A stretch of 64,000 nt of DNA from a bacterium OL-1 (GCA_000752675.2 LM994627.1:492429-556428); one strand, 5' to 3'. Shown: positions 50,415 to 61,836, counted from the first letter of the stretch. Notes: a model not told the origin generated them from the sequence alone. Numbers and translations are program-made.

Positions 50415-51269
50415 CTAACGGTCTTCTCGGAAGTAGGGCAAGCCCAGGCTTTCCGGAGGTTGGTTCTCTCGTTTGTTGCGCACGCTCGTAATGACAAGCA
50501 CCACAATGGTGACAACGTAGGGAAGCATCTTGTAGAGCTTCTTTATGGCAAGGTCCGTGCCCGTGCAGATGAAGAGGTACAGGATGTAGAGGCCGCCAAG
50601 GCCAGCGATCATGCAGCCAAGACAGGTTGCCACATACTTGTAGCGCGTGATGTCGAAGCCTGCCGCGTCTGCCGTGGCCGGGTCCTCTCCCACAGCCCTC
50701 AGCTGCAGGCCAATGCGGGTCTTTGTGAGCACGTGCGACGAGACAAGCGCGATCACGATGGCAACGTAGACAAGGAAGCCAAACGAGAGGAACATCTGAC
50801 CAAAGACACCGAAGGAACCCGCAAAGGGAAGCGTTGTCCTAAAGAGGCTCGATGTGGTCGAGAGCGAGATGGAGGGGACGTCAGCGCCCGCAAGCTTAAT
50901 AAGAGAGCCACCAAAGAAATTGCCAAAGCCAACGCCAAAGGTGGTCATGGCAAGGCCGGTAACGTTCTGGTTGACACGCAGCGTGACGGTGAGGAAGCAG
51001 TACAGAAGTCCCATGAGAAGCGAGCCCGCCAGGCAGCAAACCAGTGGTATGAGGATGCCTAGGGCCGCATTCATCTGCGATGGGTCCTCGAAACTATGCT
51101 CATAGAGGAACGAACCAATCACGCCGCAGATGCCGCCCACGTACATGACGCCAGGAATGCCGAGGTTGAGGTTACCGGACTTCTCGGTGATGATCTCGCC
51201 CGTGCTGCCAAAGAGAAGGGGAATGCTCTGGGCAATGGCCCTTGGTATGAACGAGACAAAATCAAACAT
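50415..51269 (-). CDS. nucleoside-type ABC transporter permease (NupQ/YufQ-like)
   Basis: An inner-membrane permease of the BPD_transp_2 family (284 residues, about eight to nine spans), the second permease of a BMP-type nucleoside importer. Visible family segments are AQSIPLLFGSTGEIITEKSG, NLGIPGVMYVGG and GLQLRAVGEDPATADAAGFD. The ATG at 51269 overlaps the end of the other permease by 8 bases. Last gene of the BMP transporter operon, convergent with dinB. The gene itself is intact although two genes upstream in the operon are frameshifted. Confidence 0.88.
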   Translation of the reverse strand: MFDFVSFIPRAIAQSIPLLFGSTGEIITEKSGNLNLGIPGVMYVGGICGVIGSFLYEHSFEDPSQMNAALGILIPLVCCLAGSLLMGLLYCFLTVTLRVNQNVTGLAMTTFGVGFGNFFGGSLIKLAGADVPSISLSTTSSLFRTTLPFAGSFGVFGQMFLSFGFLVYVAIVIALVSSHVLTKTRIGLQLRAVGEDPATADAAGFDITRYKYVATCLGCMIAGLGGLYILYLFICTGTDLAIKKLYKMLPYVVTIVVLVITSVRNKRENQPPESLGLPYFREDR

Positions 51270-52350
51270 CTGCCTTCTCGACCTCCTCTGACTTCTTGGT
51301 GAAGTAGACCCTGTAGGTGATGAAGAACTCGCTACCAATGATGAAGAACAGGATGATACCGGTGAGAATGTCAGCGAAGCTCTGGTTAAGAGCATAGATG
51401 GTCGAAATCTCGCTGGCGCCCCGCTCCATGAAGACCAGGAGGAACGAGCTGGCGATCATCGAAAAGGGGTTGAACTTGGCGAGCCACGCCACCATGACGC
51501 CCGTGAAGCCACGGCTGTTCGCGATGGTGGTAGCGAGAGTGTGGTCAGTTCCTCCCACCAAAAGAAGGCCGGCAAACCCGCAGATGGCGCCCGAGAGGAG
51601 CATGGTGCGAATGATCACCTTGGGGACGTCGATGCCAACATAGCGCGCGGTGTTGGTCGACTCGCCAACCACAGAGATCTCGTACCCGTGCTTGGTGTAT
51701 TTGAGATAGACGTACATCAGCACGGTGATGATAGCCACCAAGATGATGTTGAGCAGGTACTTGTAGTCACCGATCTGCGGGAGCCAGCCTGCTTCGGTTG
51801 ACTGGTTGATGATGCCGATCTTGCCCGAGCCCTTGGGTACCTCCCACACAATGATGAAATAAGCAACGAGCTGCGCGGCCACGTAGTTCATCATAAGCGT
51901 GAACAGCGTCTCGTTTGTGTTCCACTTGGCCTTGAAGAGCGCGGGAATAAGGCCCCAGACCGCACCAGCAACAATCGAATAGACGACCATGCATGCAATG
52001 AGCAGGGCGTTTGGAATCTTGTCGCCAAGAAGAATCATACAGGCGGCCGTTGCAAGGGCGCCCATAAGAACCTGTCCTTCTCCGCCCAGGTTCCAGAACT
52101 TCATCTTGAAGGCAGGCGCGAGGGCAAGCGAGACGCACAGCAGGATGGCAATCTCCTGCAGCAGAATCCAAATCTTTCGCGCGGAGCCAAAGGCACCGCT
52201 AAAGAACGTCACGTAGACGTCGATTGGGTTGAGACCGGTGAGAATCGTTGTGATAACGCCGCAGATGACAAGTGCGAGGACGACCGAAAGCCCCCTAATG
52301 GCCATCGATTGCAAGAGTGGCATCTCTTTGCGCTTCGCGATGTGTATCAT
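51262..52350 (-). CDS. nucleoside-type ABC transporter permease (NupP/YufP-like)
   Basis: A 362-residue membrane protein of about ten spans in the BPD_transp_2 family. Segments such as KMKFWNLGGEGQVLMGALATA, NETLFTLMMNYVA and GYEISVVGESTNTARYVGID match the first permease of BMP-type nucleoside importers. The ATG overlaps the ATPase gene end by 4 bases. It works with the partner permease at 50.4-51.3 kb, the ATPase and the BMP lipoprotein. Intact. Confidence 0.88.
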   Translation of the reverse strand: MIHIAKRKEMPLLQSMAIRGLSVVLALVICGVITTILTGLNPIDVYVTFFSGAFGSARKIWILLQEIAILLCVSLALAPAFKMKFWNLGGEGQVLMGALATAACMILLGDKIPNALLIACMVVYSIVAGAVWGLIPALFKAKWNTNETLFTLMMNYVAAQLVAYFIIVWEVPKGSGKIGIINQSTEAGWLPQIGDYKYLLNIILVAIITVLMYVYLKYTKHGYEISVVGESTNTARYVGIDVPKVIIRTMLLSGAICGFAGLLLVGGTDHTLATTIANSRGFTGVMVAWLAKFNPFSMIASSFLLVFMERGASEISTIYALNQSFADILTGIILFFIIGSEFFITYRVYFTKKSEEVEKADV

Positions 52351-53893
52351 GCCGCCTCACCTTCCTTGAGCCTCGTCATCATGAGACCAACCTCGTTCTT
52401 CGTGGTGGAGCGCGCGTCCACGATGCCGCTCACTTTGCCGCTGCACAGAACCAGAATCTTGTCGCACAGCTCGAGCAAGACGTCGAGGTCCTCGCCCACG
52501 TACACCACGGCCACGCCAGACTGTTTCTGCTTGTTGATGAGGTCGTAGATGAGGCAGGAGGAATTCACGTCGAGGCCGCGTACGGCATAGGCGCAGAGAA
52601 GGACGCTTGGGAGGAGGAAATTTCGCGCCCAACCAGGACCTTCTGGACATTTCCTCCCGAAAGGCGCCGTACGGGGGTGTCGACGCCCGGAGTGTCGACC
52701 TCAAGCTCGTCGACTACCTTCTCGGCAAGCTCTCGCGGGGCCTTCCTATCGGCAAAGATGGACTTCCCATCGCGAAAGGAGCGGAGCAGCATGTTGTCGG
52801 TGAGGCTCATGCTGCCAACCAGCCCCATACCCAGACGGTCCTCAGGGACAAACGAGAGCGCCACCCCCATGGAGGAAATCTGGTATGGGTCCTTGCCCGC
52901 AAGCTCTTGGACCTGTCCATCATCGCCAACGTACTGGATGCTTCCGGACTCGATGCTCTGCAGGCCAGCGATGGCCTCGAGCAGCTCTCTCTGCCCACTG
53001 TTCGAGACTCCCGCAATCCCCAGTACCTCTCCGCCAAAGGCCGAGAAAGACACGTTGTCGAGCTTAGGGACCCCCTCGTCATCCCTCACGGTGAGGTCAT
53101 TCACAAAGATGCGCTCGACGGGGTCCACTGGCGTGGGCCGCTCGATGTTGAGCGTCACCTGATGGCCAACCATCATGTTGGTCATCTGCTGGGTAGTAGA
53201 CTTGGCGGTGACCATCTCGCCCACGTTCTCTCCCTTGCGAAGCACCACCACGCGGTCGCTGATTTCCTGCACCTCGTGGAGCTTGTGGGTGATGATGACG
53301 ATGGCCTTGCCGTCGTTACGCATATTGCGAAGAACGGCAAAGAGCTTCTCGGTCTCCTGCGGGGTGAGCACGGCCGTGGGCTCGTCAAGGATGAGGATGT
53401 CCACGCCACGGTATATGAGCTTGACAATCTCTACCGTCTGCTTCTGGGAGACGCTCATCTCGTAGACCTTCTGGTTGGGGTCGACGTCGAAGCCATAGGC
53501 CTCACAGATAGCATGGATCTTCTCGGAGGCTGCCTTTAGGTTGAAGCCCTCGCTCTCGTCAAGCCCCAAGACGATGTTCTCCGTGGCAGAGAACACGTTC
53601 ACGAGCCTGAAGTGTTGGTGGACCATACCTATTCCATGCTCGAAAGCGTCCCTGGGCGAAGCAATGGTCACCGGTTTGCCCTGGATCTCGATGCTGCCAG
53701 CATCGGGGAAGTAGATGCCGGAGAGCATGTTCATGAGGATGGTCTTGCCACTGCCGTTCTCACCGAGAAGGGCCAAGATCTCGCCGCCGTAGATGTCAAG
53801 GTCAACATTGTGGTTGGCCTTGACTTGGCCAAACGACTTGCTGATATGCCTCATCCGCACGGCTGGTTGCTTTTCTGCCACGAGATTTCCCAT
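52347..53893 (-). pseudogene. ABC transporter ATP-binding protein (nucleoside importer), frameshifted
   Basis: A double-domain ATPase of the sugar/nucleoside importer class, interrupted near its 3' end. The first frame runs from ATG 53893 and contains GENGSGKTI (Walker A), a degenerate signature (MSVSQKQTVEI), ILDEPTAVLT, and in the second half RRLSGGNVQKVLVGREISSS. It then leaves frame. The remaining C-terminus (VLLCAYAVRGLDVNSS onwards, with the H-loop region) continues in another frame to the stop at 52347. One missing C in the CCC run at 52609-52611 explains it. Real loss of function or a homopolymer sequencing error are both possible. Confidence 0.85.
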
Positions 53894-53914
53894 CACTCGA
53901 AGGTGATACCTGAC

Positions 53915-53950
53915 TAATGAAAGACGGCCTCCGCGCTACCGGAGGCCGTC
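53915..53950 (-). terminator. terminator or attenuator between BMP and ATPase genes
   Basis: Stem GACGGCCTCCG / CGGAGGCCGTC (11 pairs) with a six-base loop and a weak CTTTCATT tract. It follows the lipoprotein gene, a usual place for a partial terminator that keeps the binding protein more abundant than the transporter. Confidence 0.7.
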
Positions 53951-53969
53951 CACTCATGGCTGTGCCCGA

Positions 53970-55235
53970 TTAGAAGGCGGTATCGAGAAGCTCGATGCCG
54001 TCAATCTGGACGTCGAAGTACGGCGCAGAACGGTACTCGGACTCGTGGAAGTAGCCGTCAGAAACGACTTCGTTATCGGGCGTGTAGTCGGCATCGGTGT
54101 CGACGTCAGCCTCGTAGGAGTCAAGCTTCGCGCCCTTTACCGTGAAGGTGGAGGTGTCAAAGACGTGCAGGCTGCCGTCCTCGAGCTTGCTATTTACCTC
54201 TTCAAGCTTGTCCTGGGTGCCGTCTGCGGCAACGGAGGAGTTGAGGTCGGTGAGCTCGACAGAGCCCGTGGACAGGGTGCCCGTCCAATCTGTGTCGATG
54301 ATAGAGCCGTCCATCACGGCCTGGATTGCGTACTTGTAGTACGGGACCCAGTTGATGCGAGACGAAATAATGTAGGTGTTGGGGCATGCATCCTGCGTGC
54401 TGCCCTTGTAGGAGACGTCGGGAACGCCGGCATTTTCACAGGCGGTAGGGGCACCCATGGAGTCTGCGTGCTGGGAAATGAGGACGCGCCGTCGTTGATG
54501 AGCTTGGTCGCGCCCTCCTTCTCGGCCGTCTCGTCGTACCAGGAGCCCGTGAAGGTGACTTCCATGGTGGCCGACGGGCAGACTGACTTGGCGCCCAGGT
54601 AGAACGAGGTGTAATCAGAGATGACCTCAGCGTACGTGTAGGCGCCCACGTATCCCATCTTTGCCTGGTCGGCGGTGATCTTTCCGGAGTCGATCATCTC
54701 GTTGAGCTTCATGCCTGCAGCAACACCCGCAAGATAACGGCCCTCATAGATGGACGCGAAAGCGTTGTGGTAGTTATCCAGGCCCTCCGTGTGTGCCTTA
54801 GTGCCAGTGGAGTGGCAAAACTGGATGTCGGGGAACTCTTTAGCAGCCTGGATCATGTAGTCCTCATGGCCAAAAAGAGTCGGCGAAGATAATGTTGCAG
54901 CCGGCGTCGGCAAGCTCGGCGGCGGCGTTGTAGCACTCCTGCCCCTCGGGGACGTTGGTCTTCAGCATGTACGTGTCCTCGCTGATGCCCAGCTCCTGGC
55001 ACGCCTCCTTAGCGGCGTTGATGAAGTTGAGGTCATATGTGGAGCTCTCGTCATGCAGCGTAATGAAGCCCGGCTTGATTGACGTGGCGCTAGAGGAACT
55101 GTCACTCGCGCTGGAATCGGAACCGGTGCTGCTGCCGCCGCTGGCACAACCGGCAAGGACAAGCGCTACGGCGCTGCCACCTCCCAGCTTGACAAACTGA
55201 CGGCGGCTGAAGGCGTGCTCGTTGAAGCTCTTCAT
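53970..55235 (-). pseudogene. BMP-family nucleoside-binding lipoprotein, two frameshifts
   Basis: A substrate-binding lipoprotein of the Bmp/Med family, the receptor of the importer encoded downstream. The N-terminus has a Tat-like SRRQFVKLGGG and lipobox VLAGC (Cys30) followed by a Ser/Gly linker. Three frames are needed: the first ends at FADSF, the second resumes at FGHEDYMIQAAKEF and ends near INDGA, the third continues LISQHADSMGAPTACENAG to the stop at 53970. An extra T in the five-T run (54872-54876) and one missing base near 54484-54488 account for this. ATG 55235 has GGGA eight bases upstream. Decay or sequencing error. Confidence 0.85.
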
Positions 55236-55480
55236 GGTACCCATCCCTTCGCATTAGAACCGTGCTCCGTGCCGGACACCGACAACGCGGTAATGGGAAT
55301 ACCGCGCCTGCGGTTTCTCGGAAAAAAGCACAGACGTTCAAACGAGTTGGGATGGTGAGCGCAGCGAACACACGCCGGACCCAGGCGTTAACGCTTATGA
55401 AATGATGCCATCGAGGTCCTTGCAAGGAAGCCGGGCACCCGTGTTTTCGCAACAAGGGCACCCAGCCTTACCCAACATAG

Positions 55481-55867
55481 CTACTCGTTGGTATCCACGT
55501 TGGCATCCGCGTCATCAAGGCCCATGTCGACCTCGGGAGCATCGCCCCAGAGCTTCTCAAGGCGGTAGAAGTCACGAGTCTCGGGCTTGAAGACATGCAC
55601 CACGACACTGCCAAAGTCGATGAGCACCCAGTTCCTGCCCTCGCGTCCCTCCGTCGAGATGGCAGTGACGCCACAGTTGGTACGGACTTTCTCGCGGACT
55701 TCGTCGACGATGGCATCGGTCTGCGGGTTGCTGGTTGCCGAGCAGATCACAAAGTAGTCGCAGACATCCGTCTTGGCAGTGAGGTCGAGGACAACGATGT
55801 CCTGGGCCTTCTTGGAGTCTACCGCCATGCTTGCAACTCGTGCGATGTCATAAGGTGTGATTGCCAT
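55481..55867 (-). CDS. rsfS: ribosome silencing factor RsfS
   Basis: RsfS binds L14 and blocks subunit joining under nutrient limitation. The 128-residue product has the DUF143 fold: AVDSKKAQDIVVLDLTAKTDVCDYFVICSATSNPQTDAI and EGREGRNWVLIDFGSVVVHVFKPETRDFYRLEKLWGDAP. A short acidic tail follows. Starts eight bases after the yqeK stop. It closes the obgE-proB-proA-nadD-yqeK-rsfS cluster. Confidence 0.95.
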   Translation of the reverse strand: MAITPYDIARVASMAVDSKKAQDIVVLDLTAKTDVCDYFVICSATSNPQTDAIVDEVREKVRTNCGVTAISTEGREGRNWVLIDFGSVVVHVFKPETRDFYRLEKLWGDAPEVDMGLDDADANVDTNE

Positions 55868-55875
55868 GTTCTCCC

Positions 55876-56529
55876 CTATCGGGCCCCGGCGCGCTCACGC
55901 GCCGCAGCCAGTCTGTTGTACGTATCGATGGTACCCGGCCAGAGGTACCTTGAGCCTTTGAGCACGTAGATAATGCCACCGACAAAAGATTCCCAGAAGA
56001 GGTCGGCAAGCGCGGTGCTCCCCACGAGCGCGCGGGAGGCCTCGATGCCAGGCGTCTTGGGACGGAGCGGCTCGATGCCGTCTGCAACAAAGAGCACCAT
56101 GTCAAGCGGGCTCATCTGGGGAGCAGCCGTGGTGTGGACCTTAACGGCGTGCCACACCTCTGGTGGGACCTCCGGGTAGCGGGCAGGCAGCTCGCGTGCG
56201 GCCACGATGCCGTGGAGCAACGGGGCAACCAGCTCGAGGTCAACGCCCATGTCAATCCCAAGCTCACGAGCACGCGCAACGATCTTCTCGCCGGTGAGGG
56301 CCTTCTCCCAGTCGTGGAGGATGCCAGCCAGGCGCGCCTTGTAGGGGTCAACCCCATAGAGGAGCGCTAGCCCCTCGGCGCATGAGGCAACCGAGAGCGA
56401 GTGTGCAAGGCGATGTTGCTTGTGAGCCAACTGAACCCTGAGGTCTTGCTCGAGCCGCGCGATGAGCTCGCGCTGCTCGGCGCAATAGTCCGGCTCGGCA
56501 TGACTCATCACGTCCTTGTAGCCCGTCAC
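55876..56529 (-). CDS. yqeK: HD-domain bis(5'-nucleosyl)-tetraphosphatase YqeK
   Basis: YqeK-type HD hydrolases split Ap4A symmetrically. The 217-residue product has HRLAHSLSVASCAEGLALLYG (first His), LAGILHDWEKAL (HD pair), PLLHGIVAARELPAR, and VHTTAAPQMSPLDMVLFVADGIEP, the family's metal ligands. The GTG start overlaps the nadD stop and has GAGGTGG four bases upstream; an ATG seven codons on is possible. The nadD-yqeK-rsfS trio is highly conserved. Confidence 0.92.
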   Translation of the reverse strand: MTGYKDVMSHAEPDYCAEQRELIARLEQDLRVQLAHKQHRLAHSLSVASCAEGLALLYGVDPYKARLAGILHDWEKALTGEKIVARARELGIDMGVDLELVAPLLHGIVAARELPARYPEVPPEVWHAVKVHTTAAPQMSPLDMVLFVADGIEPLRPKTPGIEASRALVGSTALADLFWESFVGGIIYVLKGSRYLWPGTIDTYNRLAAARERAGAR

Positions 56530-57233
56530 GCGACCACCTCGGACGTGTGCCCGTAACGGTTGGTCGACATGCCATAGAGACCGTGCTTGTGGAGGTAGCC
56601 AGTCACGGGGTCTGGCGTGAGGTAGCGCAGGCTCTGCCCCGCCTTGACCCGCTCCCTCAGGTGGCTCGACGAGATGGCAAGCGCCGGAACGGAGAGGTAT
56701 GTGACGTCGAAGGCAAGGCCTGAGGCATCAATGGCATCCCACGCGCGGTCAAGGTCATAGCCCGGCCGCGTTGCAGCGACAAGGTGCGCAAGGCGCGCAA
56801 TGTCTTGCGCATCGCGCCACTTGACAATCTCGGTAATGGCATCCGCCCCGGTGATGAAATAAAACTCAACGTTCTCGGGGTAGAGCGAACGGAGAAGGCG
56901 CAGCGTGTCTGCCGTGTAGGTGATACCCTCCCGATCCACCTCAAAGCGGGAAGCAACAAAGTGGGGGTTGTCTGCCGTAGCCAGAAGCGTCATGGCATAG
57001 CGGTCCTCGCCGGAGCTCACGTTGCGGTCTTGCTTGAAGGCAGGACGTCCTGCAGGCATAAAGACAACGAGGTCGAGGCTGAGGTCATCGAAGGCCTGCT
57101 CGGCGGCAACGAGGTGCCCGTTATGTATGGGATCAAAGGTTCCGCCCATGATGCCCAGCCTGTAGGTCCGGCTGTCATCGGTGCCAAGCACCGGCAGGTC
57201 ACGCTCCCTGAGCGCAGCAGCATCGACGCTCAT
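56526..57233 (-). CDS. nadD: nicotinate-nucleotide adenylyltransferase
   Basis: NadD makes nicotinate adenine dinucleotide from NaMN and ATP, an essential NAD step. The 235-residue product has the nucleotidyltransferase motif GIMGGTFDPIHNGHLVAAE near residue 27, FYFITGADAITEIVKW and the second motif ISSSHLRER. A non-conserved N-terminal stretch of about 25 residues precedes the core, so translation could begin further in. The ATG at 57233 overlaps the proA stop. Confidence 0.94.
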   Translation of the reverse strand: MSVDAAALRERDLPVLGTDDSRTYRLGIMGGTFDPIHNGHLVAAEQAFDDLSLDLVVFMPAGRPAFKQDRNVSSGEDRYAMTLLATADNPHFVASRFEVDREGITYTADTLRLLRSLYPENVEFYFITGADAITEIVKWRDAQDIARLAHLVAATRPGYDLDRAWDAIDASGLAFDVTYLSVPALAISSSHLRERVKAGQSLRYLTPDPVTGYLHKHGLYGMSTNRYGHTSEVVA

Positions 57234-58489
57234 CGCACCTGACCATCCCCACGAACTACGTACTTGGTGGTGGTGAGCGCAGATGCGCCCATGGGTCCAC
57301 GGGCGTGAAGCTTCTGCGTGGAGATGCCAATCTCGCCGCCCAGGCCAAAGACACCGCCATCTGTGAAGCGGGTCGAAGCGTTGGCGTAAACCACAGCAGC
57401 GTCAACCCCGGCGAGAAACGCCTCGCACGCCTCGTAGGAGTCGCTCACGATGGCCTCAGAGTGACCAGTGCCGTAGCGGTTGACGTGCTCGATTGCCTGA
57501 ACCACGTCCTCGACGCACTTCACGCTCATCTTGAGGTCCAAGTACTCCCTGCCCCAATCGTCCTCGGTCGCAACTCCCATAGGAACCTGGGTCTCTGCAG
57601 CAACCCTGCGTGAAAGCTCGTCTCCCACCAGTTCCACGCCGTGTGCGTGGAGGGCGCAGAGCACGGGTGGCAGGAGCTTCTCAGCAGCACATGCGTCAAC
57701 GAGGAGCGACTCCGCGGCGTTGCAGACGCCCGGCCTCGAGCACTTGGCGTTGACGACGATGTTCACGGTCTTTTCGACGTTGGCATCGCGATGGAGGTAT
57801 ATGTGGCAGTTGCCGGTACCGGTCTCGATGACGGGGACCGTCGCGTTCTCCACGCAGTAGCGGATGAGCGAGGCACCACCGCGCGGGATCAGCACGTCCA
57901 CCAGACCCGTGGCATGCACGAGCTCGGAGGTCTGAGTGTGCTCGACGTCATCGTCAACGTACTGAACGGCATCCGCAGGGAGGCCTACCTCGACAAGAGC
58001 ATCCCTGCAGCAGGCGACAAGCGCCAAGCAGGACTCACGGGCCGCCGAGCCGCCCTTAAGGACGCAAGCGTTGCCAGAGCGCACGCAGAGGCCAAAGGCA
58101 TCGGCCGTTACGTTGGGCCTGGCCTCGTAGATCATCGCTACGACGCCCATGGGTACAGAGACGCGTTCAACGCGCACGCCGGAGTCGAGAGTGCGACCCC
58201 AGCTCACGCAGCCGAGAGGATCATCCTGACGAGATATCTCTTCAAGCGAGGACGCAATGCCGTCAAGCCGCTTGGCGTCGAGCATGAGCCTGTCGAGAAG
58301 GGGGGCAGGCATGCCCGCCTTGCGCGAGCGCTCCATGTCGCGAGCGTTAGCGGCCACGATAGCGTCCGTACGCTCGCGGATGAGTCGAGCAGCAACAGCG
58401 ATGGCAGCAGACCTCTTGGCTGCAGCAGCCCGTCCCAACGCATGCGAGGCGGCTCTTGCGAGCCCGGCCTTGGTACGTGCCTCAGACAT
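57230..58489 (-). CDS. proA: glutamate-5-semialdehyde dehydrogenase
   Basis: ProA reduces gamma-glutamyl phosphate with NADPH, the second step of proline synthesis. The 419-residue product has the aldehyde-dehydrogenase fold with VSVPMGVVAMIYEARPNVTADAFGLC, KGGSAARES, the IPRGGASLIRY segment, the active-site Cys in AKCSRPGVCNAAE and TKYVVRGDGQVR at the end. ATG at 58489 with AAGGGGG upstream. It follows proB after 77 bases, completing glutamate-to-proline synthesis together. Confidence 0.96.
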   Translation of the reverse strand: MSEARTKAGLARAASHALGRAAAAKRSAAIAVAARLIRERTDAIVAANARDMERSRKAGMPAPLLDRLMLDAKRLDGIASSLEEISRQDDPLGCVSWGRTLDSGVRVERVSVPMGVVAMIYEARPNVTADAFGLCVRSGNACVLKGGSAARESCLALVACCRDALVEVGLPADAVQYVDDDVEHTQTSELVHATGLVDVLIPRGGASLIRYCVENATVPVIETGTGNCHIYLHRDANVEKTVNIVVNAKCSRPGVCNAAESLLVDACAAEKLLPPVLCALHAHGVELVGDELSRRVAAETQVPMGVATEDDWGREYLDLKMSVKCVEDVVQAIEHVNRYGTGHSEAIVSDSYEACEAFLAGVDAAVVYANASTRFTDGGVFGLGGEIGISTQKLHARGPMGASALTTTKYVVRGDGQVR

Positions 58490-58566
58490 TGGTTGCCCCC
58501 TTCGAAGACCAGTCAAGTACGCCTATCCTAGCAGCCCACGGTTAGTTTGTGACAACCCGTAACCAG

Positions 58567-59684
58567 CTAGAAGACCAACAACTCATCACGGTGTATGGCG
58601 GGCTGAGCCGCATCCTCGCCCAGGAAGCGGGCGATTACGTCCAGCTTGAGGCCGCGCACGCGGGACATGTCATCCGAGGAGTAGCGCACGGCCCCTCTCC
58701 CCAAGAGGGTGCCGGCAAGGTCGCGGACGTCCACCACGTCTCCAGCGGCGTAGGTGCCGCGGGTCTCCACAACGCCAACAGGAAGCACCGAAGCGCCGCG
58801 CTCGGTGACGGCACGCGCCGCCCCGTCATCCACAACGAGCGCGCCGCGCACAACCTCGGCAAGGCCAATCCAAAGCTTACGCCCCAGCTCGTGCGGGGTC
58901 TCCTTTGCGCTTGCCTCAAAGCGCGTGCCAACGCCCACACCATGTGCGGCGTCCACGAGCGCCCGCTCTCGCCTACCCCGGCAGATGACCGTGGGGATGC
59001 CAGCGGCAAGCATGGCACGGGCGGCACGCACCTTCGATGCCATCCCTCCCGTGCCAAAGCTGGTCCCCGCGCCTCCTGCCATGGAAGAGACGCGTCCGTC
59101 AACCTCGCTCACACGGTCAATGAGCTTTGCGCTGGGGTCAGTCTGCGGATTAGTCGTGTAGAGCCCGTCCACGTCCGAGAGGATCACGTACAGGTCTGCC
59201 GAGACGAGCCCGGCCACAATGGCGCCAAGCATGTCGTTGTCTCCAAAGGCGAACTCGGCCACGGAGACGGTGTCGTTCTCGTTGACAACAGGCATGGCAC
59301 CGAGCTCGATGAGACGCATCAGGGTGTTGCGCGCGTTGAGGTACGCCTCGCGATCCACAACGTCGCGGCGCGTGAGCAGGACCTGTCCGCAGGGGATGCC
59401 GCGCTCGGCAAGGACGTCTGCGTAGGCCTCGGTGAGCTTTGCCTGACCCGCGGCCGCACAGGCCTGGAGCGTCATGATGTCAGAGGGACGCTCGGAAAGC
59501 CCCAGCTCGTCCCGGCCTGCCGCTGCGGCACCCGAGGAGACGAGAACCACGTGCGTACCCTCGTGCGCAAGCTCGACAACCTGGTCGCAGAGCGAGCGGA
59601 TAAAAGTGCGGTCGAGCGCGCCGTTCTCGTCCACAAGGGTGGACGATCCCACCTTGGCAACGATGAGCGAAGGAGCCTTCGCCA

Positions 59685-59685
<1 letters not shown>
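58567..59685 (-). CDS. proB: glutamate 5-kinase with PUA domain
   Basis: ProB phosphorylates glutamate as the first, feedback-regulated step of proline synthesis. The 372-residue product has the amino-acid-kinase domain (IVAKVGSSTLVDENG, VVLVSSGAAAAGRDELG, VVNENDTVSVAEFAFGDNDMLGAIVA, GTGGMASKVRAARAM) and a C-terminal PUA domain from about residue 280. Its ATG shares a base with the obgE stop (TAATG). The fusion length is normal. Confidence 0.96.
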
Positions 59686-61112
<1,427 letters not shown>

Positions 61113-61140
61113 TCACAGGGGACGTGCGCATGGCGCGATA

Positions 61141-61168
61141 TGAAACGGGCCCCGCCGAAGCAGGGCCC
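61141..61168 (-). terminator. terminator between rpmA and obgE
   Basis: Stem GGGCCCTGC / GCGGGGCCC with a TTCG tetraloop (nine pairs, one U-G), followed by GTTTCATAT on the minus strand. The weak T tract may allow read-through into obgE. Confidence 0.75.
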
Positions 61169-61193
61169 ACCAAAATACGTATGACGCGCGCAG

Positions 61194-61442
61194 CTACTCC
61201 GTGACGACATTAACGACGTGCTTCGTGCCCTTCTTGAACTGCACGACGCCGTCGGCGAGTGCAAACAGGGTGTCGTCCTTGCCACGGCCAACGTTATCGC
61301 CGGGGGTGATATGGGTGCCGCGCTGACGAACGATGATCTGGCCGGTCTTGATTGCCTGACCGCCGTAAATCTTCACGCCAAGACGCTGGGCGTGGGAATC
61401 GCGGCCGTTACGAGACGAGCCGAGGCCTTTCTTGTGTGCCAT
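61194..61442 (-). CDS. rpmA: 50S ribosomal protein L27
   Basis: L27 reaches into the peptidyl-transferase centre with its N-terminus. The 82-residue product is [29 protein letters not shown] and so on, complete. It starts directly with MAHKKG and lacks the cleavable N-terminal extension found in many Firmicutes. AGGTAG precedes the ATG. It follows rplU by 40 bases. Confidence 0.97.
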   Translation of the reverse strand: MAHKKGLGSSRNGRDSHAQRLGVKIYGGQAIKTGQIIVRQRGTHITPGDNVGRGKDDTLFALADGVVQFKKGTKHVVNVVTE

Positions 61443-61482
61443 AGTGCTACCTGCCTATCTGAAGTGGACGGAGTGGGTGAGG

Positions 61483-61794
61483 CTACGCGGTGGGGAGCTC
61501 GGAGATCCTCAGCTTGGTGAGGTTCTGACGATGACCCTTGGTGCGGTGGTAGCGCTTACGCTTCTTGAACTTGAAGACAAGAACCTTCTCGCCCTTGTGC
61601 TGGTCGACGACCTCGGCGGTGACCTTCTTGTCCTCGAGGGCGGCAGGGTCAACGATGGTCTTCTCGCCGTCGTTCAGGAGGAGAACGTCGAGCTGGACCG
61701 AATCGCCAGGCTGCGCGTCGAGCTTCTCGACGTCGAGGACGTCGCCCTTGGCAACCTTATACTGCTTGCCACCAGTTGCTACGATTGCGTACAT
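61483..61794 (-). CDS. rplU: 50S ribosomal protein L21
   Basis: L21 binds 23S rRNA domain near L20. The 103-residue product opens MYAIVATGGKQYKVAKGDVLDVEKL and ends with KVLVFKFKKRKRYHRTKGHRQNLTKLRI, both canonical. AAGGG lies eight bases before the ATG. A strong promoter precedes it, so the rplU-rpmA pair forms its own unit downstream of the radical SAM genes. Confidence 0.97.
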   Translation of the reverse strand: MYAIVATGGKQYKVAKGDVLDVEKLDAQPGDSVQLDVLLLNDGEKTIVDPAALEDKKVTAEVVDQHKGEKVLVFKFKKRKRYHRTKGHRQNLTKLRISELPTA

Positions 61795-61836
61795 GTGTGT
61801 AACCCTTCATTGCTGGCGTGAGTGCAACAGTAAGTT

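Noticed and set aside
55236-55480. Purine riboswitch upstream of the BMP gene
   Set aside because: The 236-base gap has a few small hairpins but none of the conserved purine aptamer loops; I see no identifiable riboswitch.
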